A stretch of 40,382 nucleotides of DNA from a virus: the IMG/VR virus record IMGVR_UViG_3300032092_002160, positions 1 to 40,382 of that record. One strand, given 5' to 3'. Positions 1-6,600 of this stretch are shown here, one piece after another. Position 1 is the stretch's first letter; each line of letters opens with the position of its first letter. The translations under genes were made by a program, and so were the position numbers. The notes beneath the pieces were generated by a model. It saw only the letters and a program-made list of their open reading frames with translations, ran no database searches and was not told the DNA's origin.

Positions 1-337
1 AGTCCACCCACTCGTGCGAGCACTCATCATACGACTCTGTATCCAGTTCATACTTACTCAACACATCGTACCATGATGTGTAGTTGCCATCTGAATACAC
101 GCTCTGCAACGACGTCCAGCGTATCAGCAGGTCATACGAGTACACCACGTGGTGCGAACCATCCAGCACGTCCATCACGACGTCCACGATTGCATGGTCG
201 TAGAACTGTCGTGGCTCAAGCATTACAAGGTTGCACTCATCATCACCGCAATCAATGACCCTATCTATGAATCGACTCTGCTCGGCCTTGGGTACGATTG
301 CGTTGGCTCGCTTTGCTTTCCTTTTTTTCTTGGTCAT
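1..337 (-). CDS. Unrecognised phage protein, 3' end beyond the window
   Basis: The minus strand reads open from an ATG at 337 to the window edge, giving about 112 residues with no stop. The N-terminus is very basic (MTKKKRKAKRANA), followed by a mixed acidic domain with segments such as VIDCGDDECNLVMLEP and FYDHAIVDVVMDVLDG. I do not recognise a family with certainty. The LEPR-x-FYDHAIV stretch loosely recalls short phage hypothetical proteins with an EPR-x-xFD-x-xIVG motif, but this is only an impression. No signal peptide or membrane segment is visible. The start overlaps one possible start of the divergent lysozyme-like gene, so the two genes probably diverge from the 338-377 gap. The continuous, compositionally sensible reading supports a real gene; the function is unknown. 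Confidence 0.7.
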   Translation of the reverse strand, partial: MTKKKRKAKRANAIVPKAEQSRFIDRVIDCGDDECNLVMLEPRQFYDHAIVDVVMDVLDGSHHVVYSYDLLIRWTSLQSVYSDGNYTSWYDVLSKYELDTESYDECSHEWVD

Positions 338-377
338 GGCCCACTCTTACGGCCAGACTCCGAAGACAGGCAAGCGA

Positions 378-935
378 ATGTTCATCTACGACGACAGGCG
401 AGCAGTTACCTCTGCACTCTCACTCATCGAGTCAGGTGATGATGACAATGCTGTAGGCGATAGGCGTAGTCCAGATGGCCCAGCCCTTGGTCGCTTCCAG
501 ATTCACCAGAGTGCATGGGATGAGATTAGTGCCATGCGAGCCAAGGACGGACGTCAGGTATGGCCCTATCACTCGGCCCGTAATGCACTCATTGCAGAGG
601 ACTATGCTTACACATTGCTCTCACGCATCACCAATGAGTTCAAGCAACACTACGTATACGAGCCATCACCTATTGTGTTGTATTCGTGTTACTCGCTAGG
701 CCCAAGCATTGTGCCCAAGATTAAGTCCATGCGATATCTTGAACTCGTGCTGTTGCCCAATGACAGGCCCATGGTGTGCCCATACCAGACTAAGCCTTAT
801 GCCTTCCTCACAGGCATCGGCTATTCAACCGCACTTGCCAAGCGTAAGGTAGAGGCAGGTATGCGATTCTCAGCCTTGCTCGCACACCACAAGTTCTCCA
901 TTGAGACTACCAACAAACCAACCCTGTACAAATGA
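378..935 (+). CDS. Lysozyme / lytic transglycosylase-like protein (candidate endolysin)
   Basis: Probably cleaves host peptidoglycan for lysis or DNA entry. Residues 13-37 carry the hallmark of the lysozyme/SLT fold: ALSLIESG with candidate catalytic Glu18, then an Asp-rich loop and PALGRFQIHQSAW, matching the E-S-G...G-x-(M/F)-QI pattern of goose-type and SLT enzymes. The 185-residue length fits a single-domain enzyme. The frame is open upstream, with starts at TTG 231, ATG 255, ATG 267 and ATG 336. I chose ATG 378 because AGG lies seven bases upstream, and because the hydrophobic stretch in the longer versions (ALARFAFLFFLV) is the antisense of the Lys-rich N-terminus of the opposing gene. 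If a longer start is used, that segment would act as a signal anchor. The stop overlaps the next start (ATGA), so the two genes are probably coupled. Confidence 0.75.
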   Translation: MFIYDDRRAVTSALSLIESGDDDNAVGDRRSPDGPALGRFQIHQSAWDEISAMRAKDGRQVWPYHSARNALIAEDYAYTLLSRITNEFKQHYVYEPSPIVLYSCYSLGPSIVPKIKSMRYLELVLLPNDRPMVCPYQTKPYAFLTGIGYSTALAKRKVEAGMRFSALLAHHKFSIETTNKPTLYK

Positions 936-1369
936 GTGACCGAGCCAAGTTCGACATAGACCTTCAGTATGGACAAGATGGTGAGCGTTGGCTCACGTGG
1001 CTCGGCACAGACCAAGCCAAGGTTGAGGTGAAGACCGAACGTGATACTTGGGCCACCACAGGCAATGCCGTGTTCGAGTTCAGGTGCCGTGGCAAGGCAT
1101 CAGGCATCGCTGTCACCACGTCAGACTATTGGGTGCATGTGTTCAAGTTGCACGACGTAGCACTCATGGTCATGGTATTCCACACACCAGACCTCAAGGA
1201 GTTTCTCAGGGAGTGCCATTCAACCGCTGGCATACATGGCTCACGCCTTACCACAGGAGGAGATGATAATGCCTCAGAGGTAATCCTCGTCCCCATCTCA
1301 GCCCTCTGGAAGGTCTCATGTCGCCTCTTGCCTTTCGTCACCCAACGTAATGGCAAGCCAACCACTTAG
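932..1369 (+). CDS. PD-(D/E)XK-like phage nuclease
   Basis: This is a 145-residue protein with a nuclease-type core. A candidate Asp28 is followed by VEVKTE (Glu32-x-Lys34), then WATTGNAVFEFRCRGK and ASGIAVTTSDYWVHVF. The E-V-K step, a TGN-x-x-x-E strand and a final SGI...(S/T)xADYW-type segment resemble small phage proteins of the PD-(D/E)XK superfamily that I recall, but the assignment rests on motif recognition. A role in DNA processing, such as removing branched or host DNA, is inferred. The ATG overlaps the stop of the lysozyme-like gene by four bases and has no Shine-Dalgarno, so translation is probably coupled. The C-terminal 50 residues lie outside the recognisable core. Confidence 0.6.
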   Translation: MSDRAKFDIDLQYGQDGERWLTWLGTDQAKVEVKTERDTWATTGNAVFEFRCRGKASGIAVTTSDYWVHVFKLHDVALMVMVFHTPDLKEFLRECHSTAGIHGSRLTTGGDDNASEVILVPISALWKVSCRLLPFVTQRNGKPTT

Positions 1370-1574
1370 GCCATCAGACTGTATCCACAACCCAATGATG
1401 TGATTGGGGTGATTAGATGCGTCGCATGGGCCATGGTAATCTCTAACAAAGTGACCCCATGTCAAGCCCCCTAACGACGTCTATCGTGGTTTGAGTCGCA
1501 TTTAGGTCATCATCATGCCCCATTTGGGGTCAGACTAGACATAATGACTATTTAGCGAAATCCAGCCGATACCC
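1370..1574. other. Intergenic region between convergent genes, with inverted repeats
   Basis: This 205-base gap separates the end of the nuclease-like gene (+) from the end of the HTH gene (-). CCCAAT at 1391-1396 pairs with ATTGGG at 1403-1408 around a six-base loop. TGACCCCA at 1452-1459 is the reverse complement of TGGGGTCA at 1525-1532. CCCCA at 1518-1522 and TGGGG at 1525-1529 form a tight palindrome. None is followed by a clear T tract, so the region could hold weak terminators or a protein-binding site. No convincing ORF was seen. Confidence 0.4.
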
Positions 1575-2195
1575 TCACTCGGGTTCTTGAAGGGGCGGGG
1601 GGGGTCGAACGTCGAGATTTTCGCCAGAATGCGACGGATTGTCAACCTCCACCTGATGGCCTAAAAAGGAAGCCTTCGGATTTTTAGCCCAGTCCATAAA
1701 AGCCCTAGTTGACTGGGGCTTCTCAGGGACGATTTCGGCGTCTAGGGTATCCTCCTTGGCTTTCAAAAGGGCCTTACCCTTGGCAGTCAACAATTTGTTG
1801 ATGCTATCATGGGTGATGCTAAAACGATGCTCAACCACCGCTGTGGGCTGGTCTTGCAGGGCCCCTATCTTGTCGATGGCAATACCCATGGCAATGGGGA
1901 TTTGGGAGACGTGCAGGGTGTCCAGTTCATCGACCAGTTTTTGGGATGCCCTCTGGACGAAGGACTTTAGGTTGCGGACAGTGGTTGCCTTGAACTCGTC
2001 CTGAAGCCCTGTGCACTCTGGCATCGACTTCTTGACCGCCATCACGTTGTTCGGGGAGGTCTTGGTTTCCTTGGCTACCTCTAGGATGGGTTTACCCTCC
2101 CTAAGGCCCTGTTCGATGGCAGTCCGCTTTTCGGGCTTGAGACGGGAGGCGTTGTGGTTCGAGGAAGGGTTGGTATCTAGGCGTTCGTTATCCAT
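1575..2195 (-). CDS. HTH DNA-binding protein of unknown role
   Basis: A 206-residue protein alone on the minus strand. Residues about 22-58 form a helix-turn-helix-like segment (AIEQGLREGKPILEVAKETK, then SPNNVMAVKKS) typical of homeodomain-like or resolvase-type HTHs. A helical middle follows (NLKSFVQRASQKLVDEL, then IPIAMGIAIDKIGALQDQPT), ending in a disordered Pro-rich tail. Similar HTH-plus-helical proteins occur in phages near packaging genes, so a small terminase subunit is possible; a regulator is equally possible. The frame extends to a TTG at 2246, but ATG 2195 is preferred because the longer form would overlap the divergent RusA gene. Only 34 bases separate the divergent starts, so one short control region could serve both genes. 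Confidence 0.6.
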   Translation of the reverse strand: MDNERLDTNPSSNHNASRLKPEKRTAIEQGLREGKPILEVAKETKTSPNNVMAVKKSMPECTGLQDEFKATTVRNLKSFVQRASQKLVDELDTLHVSQIPIAMGIAIDKIGALQDQPTAVVEHRFSITHDSINKLLTAKGKALLKAKEDTLDAEIVPEKPQSTRAFMDWAKNPKASFLGHQVEVDNPSHSGENLDVRPPPPLQEPE

Positions 2196-2229
2196 TGACT
2201 TCTGAGGTATGGGGCGAAGTGTGTAGGGA

Positions 2230-2712
2230 ATGGAGAACGAGTCCAACTATTTCGAGAAGCGACTTCTGGTGGATGTGTGCCCCATCAAGTCTACCCACCA
2301 AGCGAACCTCCGCATCCTCAAGACGAGGGATGGTCGCCAGTTCATCGGGAAGATGGAGAATTCGTCCATCAAGAAGTGGATACAGATGTTCACTGACAAG
2401 GCTCGTGCTCAGGCTCCCGACAAGCCTTTCGAGGGACCGCTTGAACTGACGATTTACTTCGGTTTCCCTCTGATTAAGTCGGATAAGGGCAAGGACGGCC
2501 CAATGGTCACTCGGCCCGATTTCGACAATTTGGCCAAATCCGTCTGTGATGCCCTGACTGACTGCGGTTTCTGGCATGACGACTCTCAGGTGGTTTTTGG
2601 CAAGGTAATGAAATTCCGCACGAAATACCCGTTTGTAGGGATTCACATCAAACCAGCCCTTTGGATAGATTCCGACTATTGCGACGCAATCCGACTCAAT
2701 CTCACTCGATGA
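2230..2712 (+). CDS. rusA: RusA-like Holliday junction resolvase
   Basis: A 160-residue endonuclease expected to cut four-way DNA junctions during phage recombination and before packaging. Residues 95-121 carry the RusA family signature: RPDFDNLAKSVCDAL gives Asp97, Asp99, Asn100, Lys103 and Asp107, followed by the DDSQV block with Asp117-Asp118. These match the metal-binding acidic residues and essential lysine of RusA, and the length is slightly above the roughly 120 residues of E. coli RusA. The extra length is mainly N-terminal. It starts the long plus-strand run that leads into the packaging genes. Its stop overlaps the next start by four bases. A purine run (TAGGGA) lies directly against the ATG, too close for an ordinary ribosome binding site. 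Confidence 0.9.
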   Translation: MENESNYFEKRLLVDVCPIKSTHQANLRILKTRDGRQFIGKMENSSIKKWIQMFTDKARAQAPDKPFEGPLELTIYFGFPLIKSDKGKDGPMVTRPDFDNLAKSVCDALTDCGFWHDDSQVVFGKVMKFRTKYPFVGIHIKPALWIDSDYCDAIRLNLTR

Positions 2713-3149
2713 AAGAATACGACCTTTTGGACAAGTACGCCATTCCCAAGGAGGAACTGGTATCCTACCGCAAGACGCTTACCGAGGGCACGGACTGGGT
2801 TCGTGAGCCTAAGGGTAACAAGCCAGCCAAGTTGTGCCCTGTCGTTTACACCGAAGAAGGGCTTAAGAAGGTTTTGACCCGATTTGGCGTGAATGGGGCG
2901 GAACCAGCCCAGCACGAGATTAAGGAGTTTACCGCAATAGTGGTTAAGTGCGACTTCCCGAACCCTACCATCCTTTGGGCCAATCAGGAGGGTCGTGAGT
3001 TGCAGTGGCCTTTCCCAGTCAAGGTATCCAACTCCCGATTATTCTTCAAGGGTGCTCGTATCAAGGTTCAGGCCAAGAATGGGAAGTTTTTTTGCTCGCA
3101 ACGACCCGAAAGCCGTACCAAGTTATTCAATACCCAGAACCCCCAATGA
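2709..3149 (+). CDS. Unrecognised protein with a possible N-terminal DNA-binding fold
   Basis: A 146-residue protein starting with an ATGA overlap with the RusA stop; the frame is open further upstream to 2661, but the overlap makes ATG 2709 the natural start. Residues about 10-58 (IPKEELVSYRKTLTEGTDWV, then VVYTEEGLKKVLTRFG) look like a small winged or MerR/ORF6N-like HTH, in which a 'G-x-DW' turn and a 'YTEEGL' helix are common. The C-terminal half is predicted beta and basic (KVSNSRLFFKGARIKVQAKN). The function is unknown. Its position directly after rusA suggests a DNA-related role. Confidence 0.6.
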   Translation: MKEYDLLDKYAIPKEELVSYRKTLTEGTDWVREPKGNKPAKLCPVVYTEEGLKKVLTRFGVNGAEPAQHEIKEFTAIVVKCDFPNPTILWANQEGRELQWPFPVKVSNSRLFFKGARIKVQAKNGKFFCSQRPESRTKLFNTQNPQ

Positions 3150-3229
3150 GCAAGAAATCCAACTACAAGTCCGAATCCAAGGTCCGTTCCAAGATGAACA
3201 AGCCCAAGCGTGGCGGGAAGCGTTGCTAA
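3146..3229 (+). CDS. Small basic peptide, 27 residues
   Basis: ATG 3146 overlaps the preceding stop (ATGA), and the frame ends at 3229 after 27 codons. The product is extremely basic, starting MSKKSNYKS and ending KPKRGGKRC, with about ten Lys or Arg and a single terminal Cys. The overlap, the composition and the match to the basic proteins that follow support a real gene, though it is short. It could bind nucleic acid or be a minor virion component. The overlapping frame ending at 3255 looks like a shadow. Confidence 0.5.
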   Translation: MSKKSNYKSESKVRSKMNKPKRGGKRC

Positions 3230-3267
3230 CCGCCGTCGCCAACAAAAACCCCTAAAAGAAAAAACCC

Positions 3268-3744
3268 ATGGGACTCGTAGGAATCGGACTCGCTATCGCT
3301 GGCAAGATGAGCCGCATTACCCGCAAGGGTAGAGGCATCGACGAAATTCGGTCTAACTTCGGCAATTCTCGCAAGACGCAAAAGCGTTCGACCATTGACC
3401 CTCGATTTAAGGCGGCACGGGGCGTCGGCAAGAAGGACTACCCTAAGTACGAGAAGGCCGTAAACAAGACCCAGCCTGTCACCTCTCCTCGAAAACTGTA
3501 CAAGGTCGAGCAAGGTCGCAAGGCTCTCAGCAACAAGCCTCAGGTCAACGAAAGTGGCGAAGCCGCTACTCCTCGTGACATGGAACTGGCCAAGGCCAAG
3601 GGTCGTGCTCACATCAAGATGTGGGGCGATAACGCAATTGGTCGTGCTCGCTCCCGACTCGCTCGTGGCGATAGCCTCCTTCCTCATCAATCCTCGGCGT
3701 GGTCCAAGCACAAAAACGCCAGTCGCACTAGCCGAGGCTACTAA
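3268..3744 (+). CDS. Basic protein of unknown function
   Basis: A 158-residue, strongly basic protein. A short hydrophobic start (MGLVGIGLAIAG) is followed by Lys/Arg-rich, low-hydrophobicity sequence with many Gly and Ser and a tail ending SRTSRGY. No family is recognised. The hydrophobic N-terminus could insert in a membrane, but is short for a transmembrane helix. The next gene also ends in RGY. The leader is A-rich (AAAAGAAAAAACCC) without a Shine-Dalgarno. Located just before the packaging genes, it may be a DNA-binding or minor capsid protein, which is inference only. Confidence 0.6.
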   Translation: MGLVGIGLAIAGKMSRITRKGRGIDEIRSNFGNSRKTQKRSTIDPRFKAARGVGKKDYPKYEKAVNKTQPVTSPRKLYKVEQGRKALSNKPQVNESGEAATPRDMELAKAKGRAHIKMWGDNAIGRARSRLARGDSLLPHQSSAWSKHKNASRTSRGY

Positions 3745-3764
3745 TTTTTAACCCCAACACTACT

Positions 3765-4184
3765 ATGCCTCCACGCATCAAAATCAAGTACCGCACCCGC
3801 ACTGTTACCCAGACCCGCTACCGCAATCGTCTTTCCGATAAGACCATTGGTGGTCGAGTCGGTAACGCCACCGCCAAGGGTATCGACAAGACCATCAAGG
3901 GCGTTAAGTCTGCCGCCAAGTCCGTTGGCGAGACGTACAGCCAGACTGGTTCCGACATTGCCAACGCTGGCCGTGCGACTGGTCGTGCCATCGCTTCTGG
4001 TGCTACCCGTGCCAAGAATGCCGTCAAGGACGCTGGCATGGCGGTTCACAAGGACATGAGCAAGAACCGCAACTCTGGCTACAAGCAACTCGCTGCTGGT
4101 GCCATTGGTGGTACTGCCGCACTTGGCGGTGCGTACGCCTCGTCGAAGTGGTCCGAACACAAGCGTAAGCAGAGGGGCTACTAA
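3765..4184 (+). CDS. Basic Ala/Gly-rich protein with hydrophobic C-terminal segment
   Basis: A 139-residue protein. The N-terminus is Arg/Thr-rich (residues 1-24). The middle (about 35-100) is an Ala/Gly/Lys-rich amphipathic helix pattern (AAKSVGETYSQTGSDIANAG), similar to late-embryogenesis-like or apolipoprotein-like repeats. The segment LAAGAIGGTAALGGAYAS (about 108-125) could be a membrane-interacting helix. The tail KRKQRGY resembles the SRGY end of the gene before. No family is recognised. This mix of amphipathic helix and glycine-zipper segment is seen in some phage ejection or membrane-active virion proteins; that role is a guess. The leader is TTTTTAACCCC without a Shine-Dalgarno. 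Confidence 0.6.
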   Translation: MPPRIKIKYRTRTVTQTRYRNRLSDKTIGGRVGNATAKGIDKTIKGVKSAAKSVGETYSQTGSDIANAGRATGRAIASGATRAKNAVKDAGMAVHKDMSKNRNSGYKQLAAGAIGGTAALGGAYASSKWSEHKRKQRGY

Positions 4185-4189
4185 CCCAA

Positions 4190-4753
4190 TTGGCAGAGGG
4201 CGATAAAGTCGTTCCCTCTGGGGGAAACCCGCAACTCGACCCAACGAGGGACAACAAGTGGTCCAGTGCACTCAACGACAAGTTGGGTGTCACTGGTCCC
4301 GTGCTTAACGAGACCCTCGGTGCCACTGGAAAGGAACTCCAATCCGATAGGTGGAAGCGTAACGAGAACGGACTACTCTACGATTCTTACACCGAAAACA
4401 GAGATTTTGAGCCTAACAAGGCGAAAAAATCTGTCGGTTCGCCTAACGGCGAAGGAGCCAAAAGCGGTACTACCAACAAGTACCCAAATAAGGTAAACGA
4501 ACCGAAGAAGGGGGATGGGCCGAAGCCGTCTGCGGCTCTTGCAGGTAACTTCGGCGGGATTAAGTTTAAGAGCCAAACAATGCAGATGGCGGCTGATGCC
4601 ACTATTGCGATGTTCCCATTCCAGACTTTGCTACCTAGGTGCGTTGGTCCGTTCATTCCAATCGTGATGAACTATCAGGGCGGAGTGGCTCAATCTTCCG
4701 TTCAAGAGGCCACTAACACTGGAAAAGTCCCAAACAAGGAGAACGCAAGTTAA
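4190..4753 (+). CDS. Unrecognised protein before TerL (TTG start)
   Basis: A 187-residue protein. No ATG occurs in frame until about 4580, so the start is probably the TTG at 4190, five bases after the previous stop, giving MAEGDKVVPSGG. The first 120 residues are polar and likely disordered, rich in Asn, Lys, Gly and Pro. Residues about 128-165 hold a more hydrophobic stretch (MAADATIAMFPFQTLLPRCV). Its last base overlaps the TerL start (TAATG), so it is translationally linked to packaging. The position before the large terminase is where many phages carry the small terminase, but no HTH or TerS-like helix pattern is seen, so I do not assign that. Confidence 0.6.
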   Translation: MAEGDKVVPSGGNPQLDPTRDNKWSSALNDKLGVTGPVLNETLGATGKELQSDRWKRNENGLLYDSYTENRDFEPNKAKKSVGSPNGEGAKSGTTNKYPNKVNEPKKGDGPKPSAALAGNFGGIKFKSQTMQMAADATIAMFPFQTLLPRCVGPFIPIVMNYQGGVAQSSVQEATNTGKVPNKENAS

Positions 4754-6381
4754 TGGGATTCGACAAGGTTCAGGTTGGCGGGGTTGAACTGACTAAGCAT
4801 CCAGTCATTCACCTTCCCACGGAAGACGAACTTGTTAGTCTAGCCAACGAGATTGGACCAGAGGCTACCGCAGAGGTGCTTCGTCGTCGTGAGGAGAAAA
4901 TTCAAGCAGAGCAGAACGACCCTTACAGGCACGGATTTGAGCCGAACTGCTGGTCGGATGCCGATGAGATTTTGATGGGCGGAACGGAATTGCTGATTAT
5001 GGGTGGAAATCGTGCTGGCAAGACCGAGTACGCCGCAAAGCGTGTGATGCAGTTGCTATGTTCTCGGCCTGAGAGCCGAGTCTGGTGCCTTCACACCACC
5101 AGCCAAACATCAATCCAGATGCAACAGGCAGTCATCTGGAAGTACATGCCGCCAGAGTTCAAGACGGCAAAAAAGACAAAAGTAACGAACATCCAGTATT
5201 CCCAGAAAAACGGGTTTACTGACGCTACGTTTGTCCTGCCTAACAGAAGCCAGTGCTTCTTCATGAACTACGGGCAGGAAAAGAAGGTCATCGAAGGTGG
5301 CGAACCTGACCTGATTTGGTGCGACGAGTTAGTGCCACCAGACTGGGTAGAAACGCTTCGTTACCGACTGGCTACCCGTAGCGGTAAGATGATTATCACC
5401 TTTACGCCAATCACTGGCTTTACCCCAGTCGTCAAGGATTACGTAGCGGGGTGCAGAATCAAGAAGACCTTGCCCGCTACACTGCTGGCGGACACGCAGA
5501 ACATCCCAAGCATCCCCAAGGGCCACATGCCTTACACGGCAAAGTGCTCGAAAGGGGCGGCTGGAGTAATCTGGTTCCACTCCGAGTTAAACAGGTACTC
5601 TCCGTTCGAGCAAATCAAGTTAGCCCTGCGTGGTCGTGGCCCCTATGAAGTCAAAATCCGAGCCTATGGCTGGGCGGAGTCGCTTTCTGGCTCCCAATTT
5701 CCGAGATTCGGCGAGCCAAACATCATTCCGAAGGAGCAAATCCCAGAGCATGGTACGAACTACATGGCTGTTGACCCTGCTGGTGCCAGAAATTGGTTCA
5801 TGCTTTGGATGCGTGTGGACGAACATGGAAACAAGTTCGTGTATCGTGAATGGCCTGACATTAGCATGGGCGAATGGGCGATGGCTGGCGAAAAGCCTGA
5901 TGGCAAGTCTGGACCAGCCCAACGTCAGGGTGCTGGTATGGGCCTTGACGAGATAAAGAACCTTATTCTTGACCTTGAGAACGGCGAGGAGATGGCCGAC
6001 AGGTACATCGACCCTCGTGCTGGAGGTACTACTGTCATCCAGAAAGAAGGCGGTACGACCCTCATCCAACTGCTAGATGAAGGCGATAACCCGATGTATT
6101 TCACCCCTGCGGCTGGTCTGCGACTTGAGGAAGGTGTGTCCATCTTGAACGATTGGTTCGCCTACGACCCAAATCAGCCAATCAGCGGAATCAACCAGCC
6201 AAAACTCTACATCTCCGAGGATTGCCATAACCTTATTTGGTGCCTCCGAGAGTGGACTGGGCTGGACAACGAAAAGGGTGCCTCAAAAGACCCAATCGAC
6301 GCACTTCGCTACCTTGCCGTCATGGACCCCATGTATGGTGGTTCAGACTCCTACACCGCTATCGGCGGTGGCTCCTACTAA
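4753..6381 (+). CDS. terL: Terminase large subunit
   Basis: The packaging motor ATPase and headful or site nuclease, acting at the portal. In 542 residues, the N-terminal ATPase has Walker A GGNRAGKT (84-91), Walker B DLIWCDE (186-192, with Asp191 and Glu192 as metal and catalytic acids) and the coupling motif ITFTPITG (215-222). The C-terminal RNase H-like nuclease has Asp341 in MAVDPAGA, a second acid in RYIDPRAGG and a third in KDPIDALRY near the end. Size and motif order are normal for TerL, so the protein looks active. ATG 4753 shares its A with the previous stop (TAATG), and an AAGGAG run lies about 12 bases upstream. The gene is followed by a small HTH gene and then the portal. Confidence 0.97.
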   Translation: MGFDKVQVGGVELTKHPVIHLPTEDELVSLANEIGPEATAEVLRRREEKIQAEQNDPYRHGFEPNCWSDADEILMGGTELLIMGGNRAGKTEYAAKRVMQLLCSRPESRVWCLHTTSQTSIQMQQAVIWKYMPPEFKTAKKTKVTNIQYSQKNGFTDATFVLPNRSQCFFMNYGQEKKVIEGGEPDLIWCDELVPPDWVETLRYRLATRSGKMIITFTPITGFTPVVKDYVAGCRIKKTLPATLLADTQNIPSIPKGHMPYTAKCSKGAAGVIWFHSELNRYSPFEQIKLALRGRGPYEVKIRAYGWAESLSGSQFPRFGEPNIIPKEQIPEHGTNYMAVDPAGARNWFMLWMRVDEHGNKFVYREWPDISMGEWAMAGEKPDGKSGPAQRQGAGMGLDEIKNLILDLENGEEMADRYIDPRAGGTTVIQKEGGTTLIQLLDEGDNPMYFTPAAGLRLEEGVSILNDWFAYDPNQPISGINQPKLYISEDCHNLIWCLREWTGLDNEKGASKDPIDALRYLAVMDPMYGGSDSYTAIGGGSY

Positions 6382-6384
6382 TTT

Positions 6385-6600
6385 ATGGAAATCCCCAAAG
6401 AAACTCCCCCGCTTCTTCGACTAGCGGACGCCACCAGAGTGTTCAACTTGTCTAAGTCCACCCTGATTCGCCTTCGCAACGCTGGCAAAGTAAAGACTTT
6501 TAAGACTATCGGAGGGCAACACATGTTCTACCGAGACAGTCTCCTAGAATTCATCAAATCCAATTCCAATGAAGTTCAACAGTCCCAACCCTCACTCTGA
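6385..6600 (+). CDS. Small MerR/excisionase-like HTH protein
   Basis: A 71-residue protein with a complete winged-helix DNA-binding pattern at about 10-57: LLRLADATRVFNLSKSTLIR, then LRNAGKVKTFKTIGGQHMF and YRDSLLEFI. This is the excisionase/MerR-type domain (helix_turn_helix_17-like) found in Xis proteins and plasmid or phage regulators. It sits between TerL and portal in the same direction, three bases after TerL (TAATTTATG leader), and overlaps the portal start by 32 bases. That position is unusual for an excisionase. A packaging-site recogniser (a TerS substitute) or a late regulator are alternatives. No integrase is in the window. Confidence 0.75.
   Translation: MEIPKETPPLLRLADATRVFNLSKSTLIRLRNAGKVKTFKTIGGQHMFYRDSLLEFIKSNSNEVQQSQPSL

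Noticed and set aside
2196-2246. TTG extension of the HTH gene
   Set aside because: Would overlap the divergent RusA start; ATG 2195 gives a more natural start.
2995-3255. 86-codon plus frame overlapping two genes
   Set aside because: It overlaps the end of the 2709-3149 gene and the 27-codon gene in another frame, with no natural start or family pattern.
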